The notes: generated by a model from the sequence alone, not told the origin. A stretch of DNA of 34,028 nucleotides from an uncultured Clostridia bacterium (GCA_944387505.1 CALXFG010000022.1:1-34028); one strand, 5' to 3'. Positions 24,363-32,366 are shown, counted from the first letter of the stretch. Numbers and translations are program-made.

Positions 24363-25577
24363 TTATGCAACTTCCTTTAATTTTTTTGTATATTTTCCTT
24401 CTGATATATATGCATTTTTTAATTCTCTCAATGCACCATAGTCGATCAATTTTCTTTTATAATATGTAATTAATTTACTATAATCTGTTTTGGTATTATC
24501 ACTTGCAATTTTTTTCATATCATTTTTAATAAATAAAACTTCTTTTTGTTTTACATATTCAATGAAATTTGTCTCTTTTAATTTGCATATTTCTTTATAT
24601 TTGTTCCAGAATGTTTTAAATTCTTCTCTATCTTTTGCATTTTCCCAATATACTTTTGTAGATAATAATTTTACATTATAATCTTCAAATAGATTGATTA
24701 GCATACTATATACTCTTTCTCTCTTTGTTGCTATTTTTGTATCTTGAACTAAAATTCTTGCATCTTTTAATAATTTTTCATAGCATTGTATAGCAACAAT
24801 TAATGGTAAACTATGAGTAAATAATTTTCTACTAATACTTAATAATAAAACATTTTTCTCTATCGTATCTTTTGTATCTAGTTTTCCTACTGTATAACTT
24901 TCATAATTTTCATATTCTTTTATCACATCTTTTGCAACTGCATCATTTCCGATTCTTATTTTTAATGCTAATATATTTTGTATATATTCTTCTAATGTAT
25001 AGAATATTTTTGTATAGATCCATTCCTTTGAACTTTCATAAGCATTCATTGTATCTGCTAACTTTATTGAATAATTTTTTAAGATTCCTTTATACAATGT
25101 ATCCATTTTTGAAATATAAAATTGATTGAATCTTTCAATTAACTTTTCTTTTCCAGATAATTGAATACCATCATTATCCAATTCTAATAAATATTTTTGC
25201 TTTCTATTTTTGTATTCTACATATTCATTTTCTTTCAAACTTGTTACTTCATAATATTTAGATAATGCTTCTTTTTCAAAATCTGAAGCAGTATCATTTT
25301 TTACTTTTTTATATATAGAATCCATGACATATTTATCTAATGCTTCTAAATAGCTTTCATATGCAGAATCATATTTTTCCTCAGCTTCTTTTTGATTATA
25401 ATTTTCATCACTATCTTGGAATGTTTCAAACGCTTTTAATAAACTATTTCTTTTAATTGAAATTAACATTCCATTAATCCCAATTTTCGTTGGTATTAAC
25501 ATTCTAGTTAAAGTTTTTGTGATTTTATTAAAAAATGTTTTATCTGTTCCTGTAATTCTCAAACTTTTTTCTTCCAT
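24363..25577 (-). CDS. Unknown 404-residue helical protein in the position of phoH
   Basis: Family not recognised. No Walker motifs are present, so it is not a PhoH ATPase. The protein is long, charged and helical with no membrane segment or signal: an N-terminal part (KIGINGMLISIKRNSLLKAF), a Tyr/Glu-rich middle (NQKEAEEKYDSAYESYLEA), a hydrophobic helix near SRKLFTHSLPLIVAIQCYEK, and a C-terminal LRELKNAYISEGKYTKKLKE. GAAGGG lies before the ATG. It is 13 nt after yqfD and abuts ybeY, so it is firmly inside this conserved operon. A role tied to sporulation or to ribosome maturation is inference from position only. Confidence 0.75.
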   Translation of the reverse strand: MEEKSLRITGTDKTFFNKITKTLTRMLIPTKIGINGMLISIKRNSLLKAFETFQDSDENYNQKEAEEKYDSAYESYLEALDKYVMDSIYKKVKNDTASDFEKEALSKYYEVTSLKENEYVEYKNRKQKYLLELDNDGIQLSGKEKLIERFNQFYISKMDTLYKGILKNYSIKLADTMNAYESSKEWIYTKIFYTLEEYIQNILALKIRIGNDAVAKDVIKEYENYESYTVGKLDTKDTIEKNVLLLSISRKLFTHSLPLIVAIQCYEKLLKDARILVQDTKIATKRERVYSMLINLFEDYNVKLLSTKVYWENAKDREEFKTFWNKYKEICKLKETNFIEYVKQKEVLFIKNDMKKIASDNTKTDYSKLITYYKRKLIDYGALRELKNAYISEGKYTKKLKEVA

Positions 25578-25590
25578 CTATATCATCCCT

Positions 25591-26775
25591 TCAAAACACA
25601 ATTTTTTCATTTGTCCCTATTTTCTCTAGCACTTCATATGTAACATAAATATCAATACTATTTTCATTTTCATAAGTATTAATATTTTTATTTACAATAT
25701 TCTCTTTATTTTCTATTTGTTTTTCCAATTCCTCTTCTATTTCTTGTATTCCTATTTTTTTTGCCTCTTCAATAGAATATTTCTTTTCGATTTCTTCATA
25801 TTCTTGATATGTCTTTTTTACTACGGAAATCGGCAAATAGAAGTTAGAAAATAGTTTTATTTTATTTTCAGTTTCTATTGTATCATAAAATTTAAATTTT
25901 GAAACCCCTTTCGGAAAATTTATTTCAAAATTATTTATTTTTATTCCATAATTTGTTTCAACATTTCCTGTAGTCTGTTTTTCCGTAGCTGTGTATGGGA
26001 TTGTCTTGTTCATAGTATACCAAACTCTTGCTTCTATTTCTCCTTTAGCATGCACATATCGAATTCCGGTATATTTTCCTTCCATCCATCCATTAATTAA
26101 TACATCTCCTACACTCACAGTATCTCCTACTTTTACATTTGCTGTTCCATCTTGTGCATTAATTTTCGTAATCACACCATTTTTATTTGAAACAATATTA
26201 CAATATTCATCTTCATCTACAATTTCTGGCTTTTGATCTGCTTTCACTACTCTAACAATTGCATTCGTTCCTTTTAACTCAATCCCTATCCATGCAATAT
26301 CATCTCTTTCTAATCTTAGTTTATTAATAATTTCTTTTGTATCTATATCATTTTTAAATGTTCCAATTGTTAATCCTGCCTCTTGAATATCTTCCATAAT
26401 GTTTTCAATGGGTAATCCATTTTCTTCTATAATTTCTATATTCCATACAAAAAGTGAACTAAAAAAGATGATGGCAAGAACTATAAGCAAAAACAAAGCA
26501 AACAATTTTCTCTTCTTATATTTATTAAGAAGAAAAGGTAATCCTCTTTTTGCTTTAATTGATATTTTGCATTGTGTTTTTTTTGCAATTTTACAAATTT
26601 CTCTAAAATGTTTTATTTCTACATTTAATGCTATATTAATGTCATTTACTTTCTTTATATTCCACATCATATAGTTTCGATTTCTACAAATATTAATAAA
26701 TCTTTCAATATAATATCCTTCTACGACAATTCTTAAATACCCATATATATAATTTATGATTTTTTTTATAATCAT
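25591..26775 (-). CDS. yqfD: Sporulation protein YqfD
   Basis: A 394-residue member of the YqfD family, made in the mother cell of sporulating Firmicutes (sigma-E regulon in Bacillus) and needed for late engulfment stages. The N-terminus (INYIYGYLRIVVEGYYIERF) and the long soluble part after one membrane helix (LFALFLLIVLAIIFFSSLFVW, about 90-110) match the family. The extracellular part has WIGIELKGTNAIVRVVKA and a barrel-like segment GVITKINAQDGTANVKVGD. The C-terminus ends in charged helices. AAGGAGAGATAG precedes the ATG. yqfC lies 16 nt upstream. Confidence 0.93.
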   Translation of the reverse strand: MIIKKIINYIYGYLRIVVEGYYIERFINICRNRNYMMWNIKKVNDINIALNVEIKHFREICKIAKKTQCKISIKAKRGLPFLLNKYKKRKLFALFLLIVLAIIFFSSLFVWNIEIIEENGLPIENIMEDIQEAGLTIGTFKNDIDTKEIINKLRLERDDIAWIGIELKGTNAIVRVVKADQKPEIVDEDEYCNIVSNKNGVITKINAQDGTANVKVGDTVSVGDVLINGWMEGKYTGIRYVHAKGEIEARVWYTMNKTIPYTATEKQTTGNVETNYGIKINNFEINFPKGVSKFKFYDTIETENKIKLFSNFYLPISVVKKTYQEYEEIEKKYSIEEAKKIGIQEIEEELEKQIENKENIVNKNINTYENENSIDIYVTYEVLEKIGTNEKIVF

Positions 26776-26791
26776 CTATCTCTCCTTATAT

Positions 26792-27070
26792 CTAATCTGT
26801 TAATCTTTCAAAATCAAAACTCTCCATTTTTCCTGTTACTCGTATATCATCATTTGTCATCGTTTCTAAATTCAAGTTATATCCATTAATACTAATAAGA
26901 CCTTTATAGGTGCTAATTCTTATAAAAAACTCTTCATATTCCAAAATTCCTTTATAGTTTTCTATAATCATTTCATCAAATCCAATCAAAGAAATTTTAG
27001 GGACATCAGAATACACTTCTTCTGGAATTTCCAATATCTTGTTTAATTTACGCATTCTATTTTTTTTCAT
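26792..27070 (-). CDS. yqfC: Sporulation protein YqfC (YabP/YqfC family)
   Basis: 92 residues; the family is recognised by ILEIPEEVYSDVPKISLIG and by the repeated beta motif GILEYEEFFIRISTYKGLIS followed by INGYNL. In Bacillus it is expressed under sigma-E and is needed for efficient sporulation. Always found just upstream of yqfD, as here (16 nt). AAAGGATGG is upstream of the ATG at rather long spacing. I could not identify a sigma-E promoter; the upstream gap is taken up by a palindromic repeat whose AT-rich loop contains TATAAT-like sequences. Confidence 0.9.
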   Translation of the reverse strand: MKKNRMRKLNKILEIPEEVYSDVPKISLIGFDEMIIENYKGILEYEEFFIRISTYKGLISINGYNLNLETMTNDDIRVTGKMESFDFERLTD

Positions 27071-27091
27071 GTTAATTATCCATCCTTTCTA

Positions 27092-27218
27092 AAAAAGGGA
27101 TTTGGGGGACGGACTCATTTTTCCCTTTTTCTTTAAATTTTCATTATATCTTTAATATTATACAAAAGGGAAAAATGAGTCCGTCCCCCAATTTCCCGAT
27201 TTGTCCGTCCCTAACCCC
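27092..27218. repeat. GGGGACGGACT-type inverted repeat pair between pdaA-like gene and yqfC
   Basis: Left arm 27094-27130 and right arm about 27164-27197 are inverted copies with a short AT-rich loop. Each copy carries GGGGGACGGACTCATTTTTC and its own AAAGGG/CCCTTT ends, so the unit can form a long hairpin. A further partial copy (TTTGTCCGTCCCTA) ends at about 27212. It is the same family as 5092-5400. Confidence 0.75.
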
Positions 27219-27222
27219 CTTT

Positions 27223-28047
27223 TCATTGTTCAAAATCATCAAGAGATTTAAATTCATATCCCGTATTTTTTGCTTCTTTTATGATAGTATCTAAAATATT
27301 GGTATTCGTTTTTGAATTTCCATGTAATAACATAATTTCTCCATTGTGAAGATTATTTAATATTTTTTCTTTTGCTTTTTCTTCGTTTGGTTGTTTTTCT
27401 TCATTCCAATCTTCATAAGCAAATGACCACATAACGGTTTTATATCCTAATGAATTTGTTACTTGTAATGACTTCTCACTAAATTCTCCTTTTGGTGGTC
27501 TTATATATTTCATTTCATATCCAAATTTTTCATATACACTTTGGTGTAAATCCATTACTTCTTTTTTGATTTCTTCTTCTGTTAAACTTGGCATGCTTTT
27601 ATGATTGACTGTATGATTTCCTATGATATGTCCATCTTCTATCATTTGCTTTACTAATTCTTCTTGTGTATTGATATAATGTGCTGTTAGAAAAAAAGTT
27701 GCCTTTACCTCATTTTCTTTTAATATTTCAAGAATCTGACTCGTATACCCAGCTTCATATCCCTCATCAAATGTTAAATAAATGGCTTTTGATTCACGAT
27801 TTCCTAATGCGATTCCATTATTGTCTTCTAGTACTTTTCTATTTTCACTTCCTACATCTGGTTGTTCATGATTATCATTTCTTTTTATTCCCCATTCTAT
27901 TTTTTTAGTGCTTACGCTTACTGTTCCTGCATTTGTATTTATAGGCTTTTCTTGCTGGCTTTGTATAATCGTTAATGATATCGTTACTATAAGCAATACC
28001 ATTATTCCTATATTTCTAACTGATTGTTTTCTTATCCTATTACGCAT
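27223..28047 (-). CDS. PdaA-like polysaccharide deacetylase
   Basis: The 274-residue protein has a membrane/signal helix (IGIMVLLIVTISLTIIQ, about 13-29) and a NodB domain from about residue 85: YLTFDEGYEAGYT (motif 1, TFDEGYE as in PdaA rather than the usual TFDDG), GNHTVNHKSMP (motif 2 with the metal His pair), RPPKGEFSE (motif 3) and a late LLHGNS. PdaA removes acetyl groups from muramic acid in the spore cortex, the step leading to delta-lactam, and the motif variant supports that subgroup. Signal anchor and neighbouring yqfC-yqfD fit a sporulation role. RBS GAGGAGG is strong. Confidence 0.85.
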   Translation of the reverse strand: MRNRIRKQSVRNIGIMVLLIVTISLTIIQSQQEKPINTNAGTVSVSTKKIEWGIKRNDNHEQPDVGSENRKVLEDNNGIALGNRESKAIYLTFDEGYEAGYTSQILEILKENEVKATFFLTAHYINTQEELVKQMIEDGHIIGNHTVNHKSMPSLTEEEIKKEVMDLHQSVYEKFGYEMKYIRPPKGEFSEKSLQVTNSLGYKTVMWSFAYEDWNEEKQPNEEKAKEKILNNLHNGEIMLLHGNSKTNTNILDTIIKEAKNTGYEFKSLDDFEQ

Positions 28048-28181
28048 TATGTTCCTCCTCTAATTTTCTTTTGTTTAATTTTATGAATCATATTTTAAAT
28101 TATTCCTTCACTATCAAGGTCTGTTATAAAACAGGTAAATCGGATAAAATTTTATTTCATCTTTTAGGATATTTTACTTTT

Positions 28182-28219
28182 TTACAGTACATTAAAATCA
28201 AATTTCCTAATTACTGTAA
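28182..28219. promoter_or_regulatory. inverted repeat upstream of the agr-like regulator promoter
   Basis: TTACAGTA (28182-28189) and TACTGTAA (28212-28219), 22 nt apart, about 88 bp before the -35 box. The half-sites resemble the TACAGT-like core of LytTR/AgrA sites, but the arrangement is inverted rather than direct. Confidence 0.35.
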
Positions 28220-28306
28220 ATTTACTTTTATCACCTTTTTCATTCCATTTCTATTTTTTACTGGTATTAACGCTTTTATCTGTAATATAAAATTATTACA
28301 AGAGTA

Positions 28307-28335
28307 TTGACAAGATGATTTTTTTAGAATATATT
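28307..28335 (+). promoter_or_regulatory. consensus sigma-A promoter of the regulator-kinase operon
   Basis: TTGACA (28307-28312), 17-nt spacer, TATATT (28330-28335), giving a leader of about 80 nt before the ATG at 28420. With the inverted repeat at 28182-28219 this is what I see in the 372-nt gap from 28048. Confidence 0.75.
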
Positions 28336-28419
28336 GTTGTTACTGCTGGAAAAATAAGGTAATTATTTTTTTATTGTCGAAACATATTATTTTATTAAAT
28401 AAAGAGGGGGGCTACTAGC

Positions 28420-29136
28420 ATGTTAAATTTTGTCATTTGTGATGATAATACAAACATTTTAGATAGATTAGAAAAACTATTAGAAACTATATTTACAAAA
28501 AATAATCTTGAAGGTCAAGTATCTTTCAAATTTAATAACTTTGAAGATTTATTGGCTTGTTTTGACAATGAAAATCAAATTGATGTTTTACTTTTAGATA
28601 TTAATTTAAAATCTCAGAAAACTGGTTTAGATTTAGCTGAAGAAATTAGAAAGAAAAATAAAGATGTTTATCTTATATTTACAACCGGTCATCTAGAATA
28701 TGCTATGATGGCTTATAAATATAAAACATTTGATTATTTAGCTAAGCCTATTACTTATGAAAGATTAGAAGATACTGTAAAAAGGCTTTTTGATGATGTT
28801 TATGGATTACCAAAGAAATATATTAAAATTGATAATAAGAATACACTTGTAGATGAAACGCAAATTCAATATATTAAAAGAGATGGTATGAAATTAAATT
28901 TTCATACCTCTTCTCGTGATTATGAGTCTTATAGTTCTTTTAACAAAATTCAAGATAAGTTACCTGACAATTTTGTAAGATGTCACAAATCTTATATTGT
29001 TAATTTAAACAATATCAAAAATGTGGATCCTGTTGCTCTAACCGTATATTTTAATAATGATACATATTGTAGCATTGGACCCAAGTATAAAAAGGAATTT
29101 ATGGAGGTTATAAAAAATCATGGAATTATTGAATAG
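28420..29136 (+). CDS. AgrA-like response regulator (REC-LytTR)
   Basis: Receiver domain at 1-120 with acidic pair D8/D9, phosphoacceptor Asp at 60 (LLLDINL), T88/T89 and Lys 109 (LAKP); LytTR DNA-binding domain at about 130-235 (YIKRDGMKLNFHT, FVRCHKSYIVNLNNI). The 238 residues match the AgrA/VirR/ComE type that controls peptide-sensing loci. GAGGGGG precedes the ATG. The kinase gene starts inside the last 17 bases of this gene, so the pair is translationally coupled. The likely targets are the agrBD promoter and its own. Confidence 0.93.
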   Translation: MLNFVICDDNTNILDRLEKLLETIFTKNNLEGQVSFKFNNFEDLLACFDNENQIDVLLLDINLKSQKTGLDLAEEIRKKNKDVYLIFTTGHLEYAMMAYKYKTFDYLAKPITYERLEDTVKRLFDDVYGLPKKYIKIDNKNTLVDETQIQYIKRDGMKLNFHTSSRDYESYSSFNKIQDKLPDNFVRCHKSYIVNLNNIKNVDPVALTVYFNNDTYCSIGPKYKKEFMEVIKNHGIIE

Positions 29137-30466
29137 TATTTGGAATGCGTTAACTACGCCTAATGAAGGTTTAATAAATATATTGTCTGTACCTTTTACG
29201 ATGATTGAAGTATATTTATCTACGCTTCTTTTTACTTCTTTATTAAACATTTCAACACAAAAGTATCAAAGACTAATTTATGTTTTACTAATTAGTTTAA
29301 TTGGTGTATTAGCTACATTTGTTATTCCTAGTCCTTTTAATTTAGTTATAAACTATTTATTAATGTTTATATTAATACCCATATTCTTCAAAACTAATTT
29401 ATTAAAAACATTTCTTTCTGTTCTTATTTCTTCTCTATCTTTTGCCTTAATAGGAATGTTTATCATGAATCCATATCTTGATTTATTTAATATTTCTTAT
29501 AATGATTCATTAACAATACCAATCTATAGAATAATCTATGTATTTATCCAATATTTTATCATTTTTCTTATTTATTTGGTTTTCAATGAAAACAAACTAT
29601 CTATTTTTATTTTTAATGATATAGATAAGAAACAAAAGAAAATTATTTACGCTAATTTATGTTTTGGAATATTTACAATTTTAACACAAGCATTAATAAC
29701 TGTTTATTACATAGATAATCTTCCTTTAATAATAACCTTTTTAAGTTTTCTATCTATGTTAGCATATTTTACAATTAGTATTTCTAGTTTAAGTAAAGTC
29801 ATGAAATTAGCTTCTACCACACAGAAATTGCAAAATGCAGAAGAATACAATAAAACATTAAGCATCTTACATGATAGCGTTAGAGGTTTTAAACATGATT
29901 TTGATAATATTGTTACAACTATTGGCGGATATGTCAAAACAAATGATATGGAAGGATTGAAAAAATATTATGTGCAACTGGAAGATGATTGTCAGAAAGT
30001 AAACAACTTATATGTTCTAAATCCTAAACTAATTAATAATCCTGGCGTATATAGTTTATTAACAACGAAATATCATGAAGCTGAAGAAAAAGGTATAAAA
30101 GTAAATATGTCACTTTTACTTGATTTAAATAAATTAAATATGAAAATATATGAATTCACTAGAATTTTAGGTATACTTTTAGATAATGCTATAGATGCAA
30201 GTAATGAATGTGAAGAAAAGATAATAAATATCATCCTTAGAGACGATGTTAAAAACCATAGGCAACTAATAACTATTGAAAATACATATAATGATAAAAA
30301 TGTTGACACTGAAAAAATATTTAATAAAGGATTTACTGGAAAAGAAAATCATACTGGATTAGGTTTATGGGAAGTGCGAAAAATTTTGAGTAAAAGTAAA
30401 AATTTAGATTTATATACAACAAAAAACGAAAAATATTTTTCTCAACAAATTGAAATATATTATTAA
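29120..30466 (+). CDS. AgrC-like sensor histidine kinase (GHKL)
   Basis: The 448-residue protein has about six hydrophobic segments within residues 20-225, as in AgrC sensors. The phosphorylated His is H259 in LHDSVRGFKHDFDNIV, followed by a dimerisation helix, an N box LLDNAIDAS (N356) and a G box TGLGLWEVRKIL (413-416). This is the HATPase_c_5 form found in AgrC. It should bind the processed AgrD peptide outside and phosphorylate the LytTR regulator. GGAGG lies before the ATG at 29120 inside the upstream gene. The kinase follows the regulator, whereas in Staphylococcus agrC precedes agrA. Confidence 0.92.
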   Translation: MELLNSIWNALTTPNEGLINILSVPFTMIEVYLSTLLFTSLLNISTQKYQRLIYVLLISLIGVLATFVIPSPFNLVINYLLMFILIPIFFKTNLLKTFLSVLISSLSFALIGMFIMNPYLDLFNISYNDSLTIPIYRIIYVFIQYFIIFLIYLVFNENKLSIFIFNDIDKKQKKIIYANLCFGIFTILTQALITVYYIDNLPLIITFLSFLSMLAYFTISISSLSKVMKLASTTQKLQNAEEYNKTLSILHDSVRGFKHDFDNIVTTIGGYVKTNDMEGLKKYYVQLEDDCQKVNNLYVLNPKLINNPGVYSLLTTKYHEAEEKGIKVNMSLLLDLNKLNMKIYEFTRILGILLDNAIDASNECEEKIINIILRDDVKNHRQLITIENTYNDKNVDTEKIFNKGFTGKENHTGLGLWEVRKILSKSKNLDLYTTKNEKYFSQQIEIYY

Positions 30467-30470
30467 AATT

Positions 30471-30509
30471 AAAATAGATATGAATGTATTTGTTCATATC
30501 TATTTTTTG
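30471..30509 (+). terminator. terminator of the regulator-kinase operon
   Basis: A 14-bp stem AAAATAGATATGAA (30471-30484) with TTCATATCTATTTT (30493-30506) and an 8-nt loop, running into TTTTTTG, five bases after the kinase stop. Confidence 0.8.
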
Positions 30510-30521
30510 TAAAATAATAAA

Positions 30522-30546
30522 AGAAAAAACAGCTTTCAAAAGCTGT
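30522..30546 (-). terminator. terminator of agrBD
   Basis: ACAGCTT/AAGCTGT stem (30546-30529 on the minus strand, loop TTGA) followed by TTTTTTC from 30528. It faces the other operon's terminator 13 nt away. Confidence 0.65.
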
Positions 30547-30563
30547 CTTGTATTGGATTGTAA

Positions 30564-30626
30564 ATATATAACTTTTTAAGTTATATATGGGTTGGCAAAA
30601 ATAATGTTTCGTCCTATTTTTGCCAA
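30564..30626 (-). other. two hairpins in the 3' region of agrD
   Basis: Directly after the agrD stop: a 12-bp stem TTGGCAAAAATA (30592-30603) with 30615-30626, 11-nt loop, then an 11-bp stem ATATATAACTT (30564-30574) with 30578-30588. Neither has a T run on the minus strand, so they look like 3'-UTR structures (stability or RNA function) rather than terminators. Confidence 0.5.
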
Positions 30627-30630
30627 GTCA

Positions 30631-30750
30631 TTAATCTTTTTTTATCATACTTTCTGGCATTTTAGGTTGATGTAGTACCCACATAAAAAAGCAAGCTGTG
30701 TTTGTAGCTTTAGCATATTTTTCTGCTACTTTAGATAAAAATTTGAACAT
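30631..30750 (-). CDS. agrD: AgrD-like cyclic lactone autoinducer precursor
   Basis: A 39-residue precursor of a thiolactone signalling peptide. The N-terminal amphipathic helix (MFKFLSKVAEKYAKATNTA) anchors to the membrane, the ring Cys is C20 (CFFMW), and the tail HQPKMPESMIKKD has the charged, Pro-containing form of AgrD leaders after the ring. The ring closes at a residue a few positions beyond the Cys; which one cannot be read from sequence (C20-W24 would give the usual five-member ring). RBS AAGGGGGAA lies eight bases before the ATG. The agrB gene ends 61 nt upstream on the same strand. Confidence 0.88.
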   Translation of the reverse strand: MFKFLSKVAEKYAKATNTACFFMWVLHQPKMPESMIKKD

Positions 30751-30811
30751 AATAGATTCCCCCTTATTATATATTTTTAAAAACACACCGGTATATGTTT
30801 TTTAAACTTTT

Positions 30812-31429
30812 TTAAACTGAAGCATCGCCATACACTTCATATCCATATTTATTTTTTGTTAATCTATATGCCAATTTTGTAATTGTTAATGTTTGTAAAA
30901 TATTGCCAAATAGTAGTATATTAGAAATCACATTATCTTGAATCAACAAAGCAGCCATAAGTCCTATTGAATATGCAATATATGCTATGATTTGTTTCTT
31001 TTTTCTATCTTTTTTAGATAATATTGGAACATTTTCTGTATCTGCTGGAGCATAAAGTTTTATCATAAACATTCCGAATATCCAACTAATTCCTATTAAA
31101 ATATATTTTGTTATATCATCCAATATAACATGTTGTGAAAGAAGTACATTTCCACAATAGAAGGTGGTTGTCCCTATTATACAACCTAAATGTGTTTTCA
31201 AATGAAATCCCCCAGATGCTCCTCTATATGGTGTTAATACAATAAACATAAATAATACTTCTTTTAACATTCCCAGAATATATGCGATTATAAATAGTAA
31301 GAAAATTTTTGGTATTTCACCTACTATATTTTGTAATCCATAATTGATTACTTCTGCTCTCTCGTCATCTATTTCTGGCATTTCTTTTCTGATTCTATTA
31401 GTCAAGAATGTGCAGATTGTATCTATCAT
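30812..31429 (-). CDS. agrB: AgrB-like peptide-processing membrane protease
   Basis: Cleaves the AgrD C-terminus and forms the thiolactone. The 205-residue membrane protein has four or more hydrophobic segments and the catalytic pair H76 and C83 in PYRGASGGFHLKTHLGC, spaced seven apart as in Staphylococcus AgrB. NYGLQNIVGEIPKIF and YAPADTENVP are further family landmarks. I use ATG 31429, since AGAGG lies eight bases upstream, rather than GTG 31438. Transcription runs toward the regulator-kinase operon, so the two halves converge. Confidence 0.9.
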   Translation of the reverse strand: MIDTICTFLTNRIRKEMPEIDDERAEVINYGLQNIVGEIPKIFLLFIIAYILGMLKEVLFMFIVLTPYRGASGGFHLKTHLGCIIGTTTFYCGNVLLSQHVILDDITKYILIGISWIFGMFMIKLYAPADTENVPILSKKDRKKKQIIAYIAYSIGLMAALLIQDNVISNILLFGNILQTLTITKLAYRLTKNKYGYEVYGDASV

Positions 31430-31455
31430 TTTCTTCACCTCTTCTTGCTAATTTG

Positions 31456-31521
31456 ATTGTAGCACTCTTATCATTTATAAATGTATTTTATTTTGTAAAA
31501 AGTGAATTTTCTTTTACAAAA
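31456..31521 (-). promoter_or_regulatory. agrBD promoter with two overlapping inverted repeats
   Basis: TACAAT (-10, 31461-31456) has only a weak -35 (ACATTT, 31484-31479). Upstream, TTTTGTAAAA (31491-31500) pairs with TTTTACAAAA (31512-31521), and AAGTGAATTTT (31500-31510) pairs with AAAATTCACTT (31519-31529). A poor -35 with paired sites 35-70 bp upstream is what an activator-dependent promoter, such as a LytTR target, would show. Confidence 0.5.
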
Positions 31522-31579
31522 ATTCACTTCTAATTATTTTATAAAAAAATTTTTAAGAAAATAAAAAAATATTTTTGTT

Positions 31580-31619
31580 GTATATAAAAAATATAGTTGG
31601 ACTTTCATTCCAACTATAT
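31580..31619 (-). terminator. terminator of the pseudouridine synthase gene
   Basis: An 11-bp stem ATATAGTTGGA (31591-31601) with TCCAACTATAT (31609-31619), followed on the minus strand by TTTTTTATA, eight bases beyond the stop codon. Confidence 0.8.
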
Positions 31620-31626
31620 TCAAAAG

Positions 31627-32328
31627 TTATATTTCTTCAATTATATTCTGCTCATTTTTTAATATACACCATGTTCCAATTGGTTCTGGTAAATCTTTAA
31701 ATTCCAATGTTTCTTTTGTTATTGGATGTTCAATTGTTAATTTATATGCCCATAAAGCAATCTGCTTTCCTCTTCCTCTCGTCCCATACTTTTGGTCTCC
31801 AAATATACTATGTCCAAAATGAGACAATTGTACACGAATTTGATGATGTCTTCCTGTATGTAAATTGATCTTCAATAGAGATAAATCTTTTACTTCATTA
31901 TATTTTAACACTTCATAATCCAGTTTCGCTTCTTTCGCATTTTTCTTTTCTTTATTAACTACTCTACTCATATTATTTCTTTCATCTTTATATAAATAAT
32001 CAACTAAAGTCCCTTTTGTATTTTCAATCTTTCCATCAACAACTGCTAAATATTCTTTTTTAAATACTTTTTCCCTTACTTGATTACTTAATCTTGAAGC
32101 AGCTTTTGAAGTTTTTGCAAATACCATTACTCCGCCAACAGGTCTGTCTAGTCTATGCACTAATCCTAAATACACATTTCCCGGCTTATTGTATTTTTCC
32201 TTTATGTACTCCTTTACAAGGGTTAGCATATCCATATCTCCTGTTTTATCTGATTGTGAAGGAATATTTGGTATTTTTTCAACAACAATAATATGATTAT
32301 CTTCATATATGATTTTTAGTTTGCTCAT
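31627..32328 (-). CDS. RluA-family RNA pseudouridine synthase
   Basis: Isomerises uridine to pseudouridine in rRNA or tRNA. The catalytic Asp lies in VHRLDRPVGGVMVFAKT (residues about 57-73), and HTGRHHQIRVQLSHFGHSIFGDQKYG is the second signature. The 233 residues lack an N-terminal S4 domain, so it belongs to the short YlyB-unlike, RluA/RluC-core-only class; the exact target cannot be assigned. GAGGAA lies before the ATG. A mobile-element-like repeat separates it from the methyltransferase gene upstream, and a strong terminator follows. Confidence 0.9.
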   Translation of the reverse strand: MSKLKIIYEDNHIIVVEKIPNIPSQSDKTGDMDMLTLVKEYIKEKYNKPGNVYLGLVHRLDRPVGGVMVFAKTSKAASRLSNQVREKVFKKEYLAVVDGKIENTKGTLVDYLYKDERNNMSRVVNKEKKNAKEAKLDYEVLKYNEVKDLSLLKINLHTGRHHQIRVQLSHFGHSIFGDQKYGTRGRGKQIALWAYKLTIEHPITKETLEFKDLPEPIGTWCILKNEQNIIEEI

Positions 32329-32366
32329 TTACATTCCTCTTCTAATTTCTTGATTTTTTCTACAAT

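Noticed and set aside
28071-28310. 79-codon plus-strand ORF upstream of the agr regulator
   Set aside because: No ribosome binding site, Phe/Lys/Ile-rich sequence as expected from AT-rich non-coding DNA, and it overlaps the inverted repeat and -35 region of the regulator promoter.
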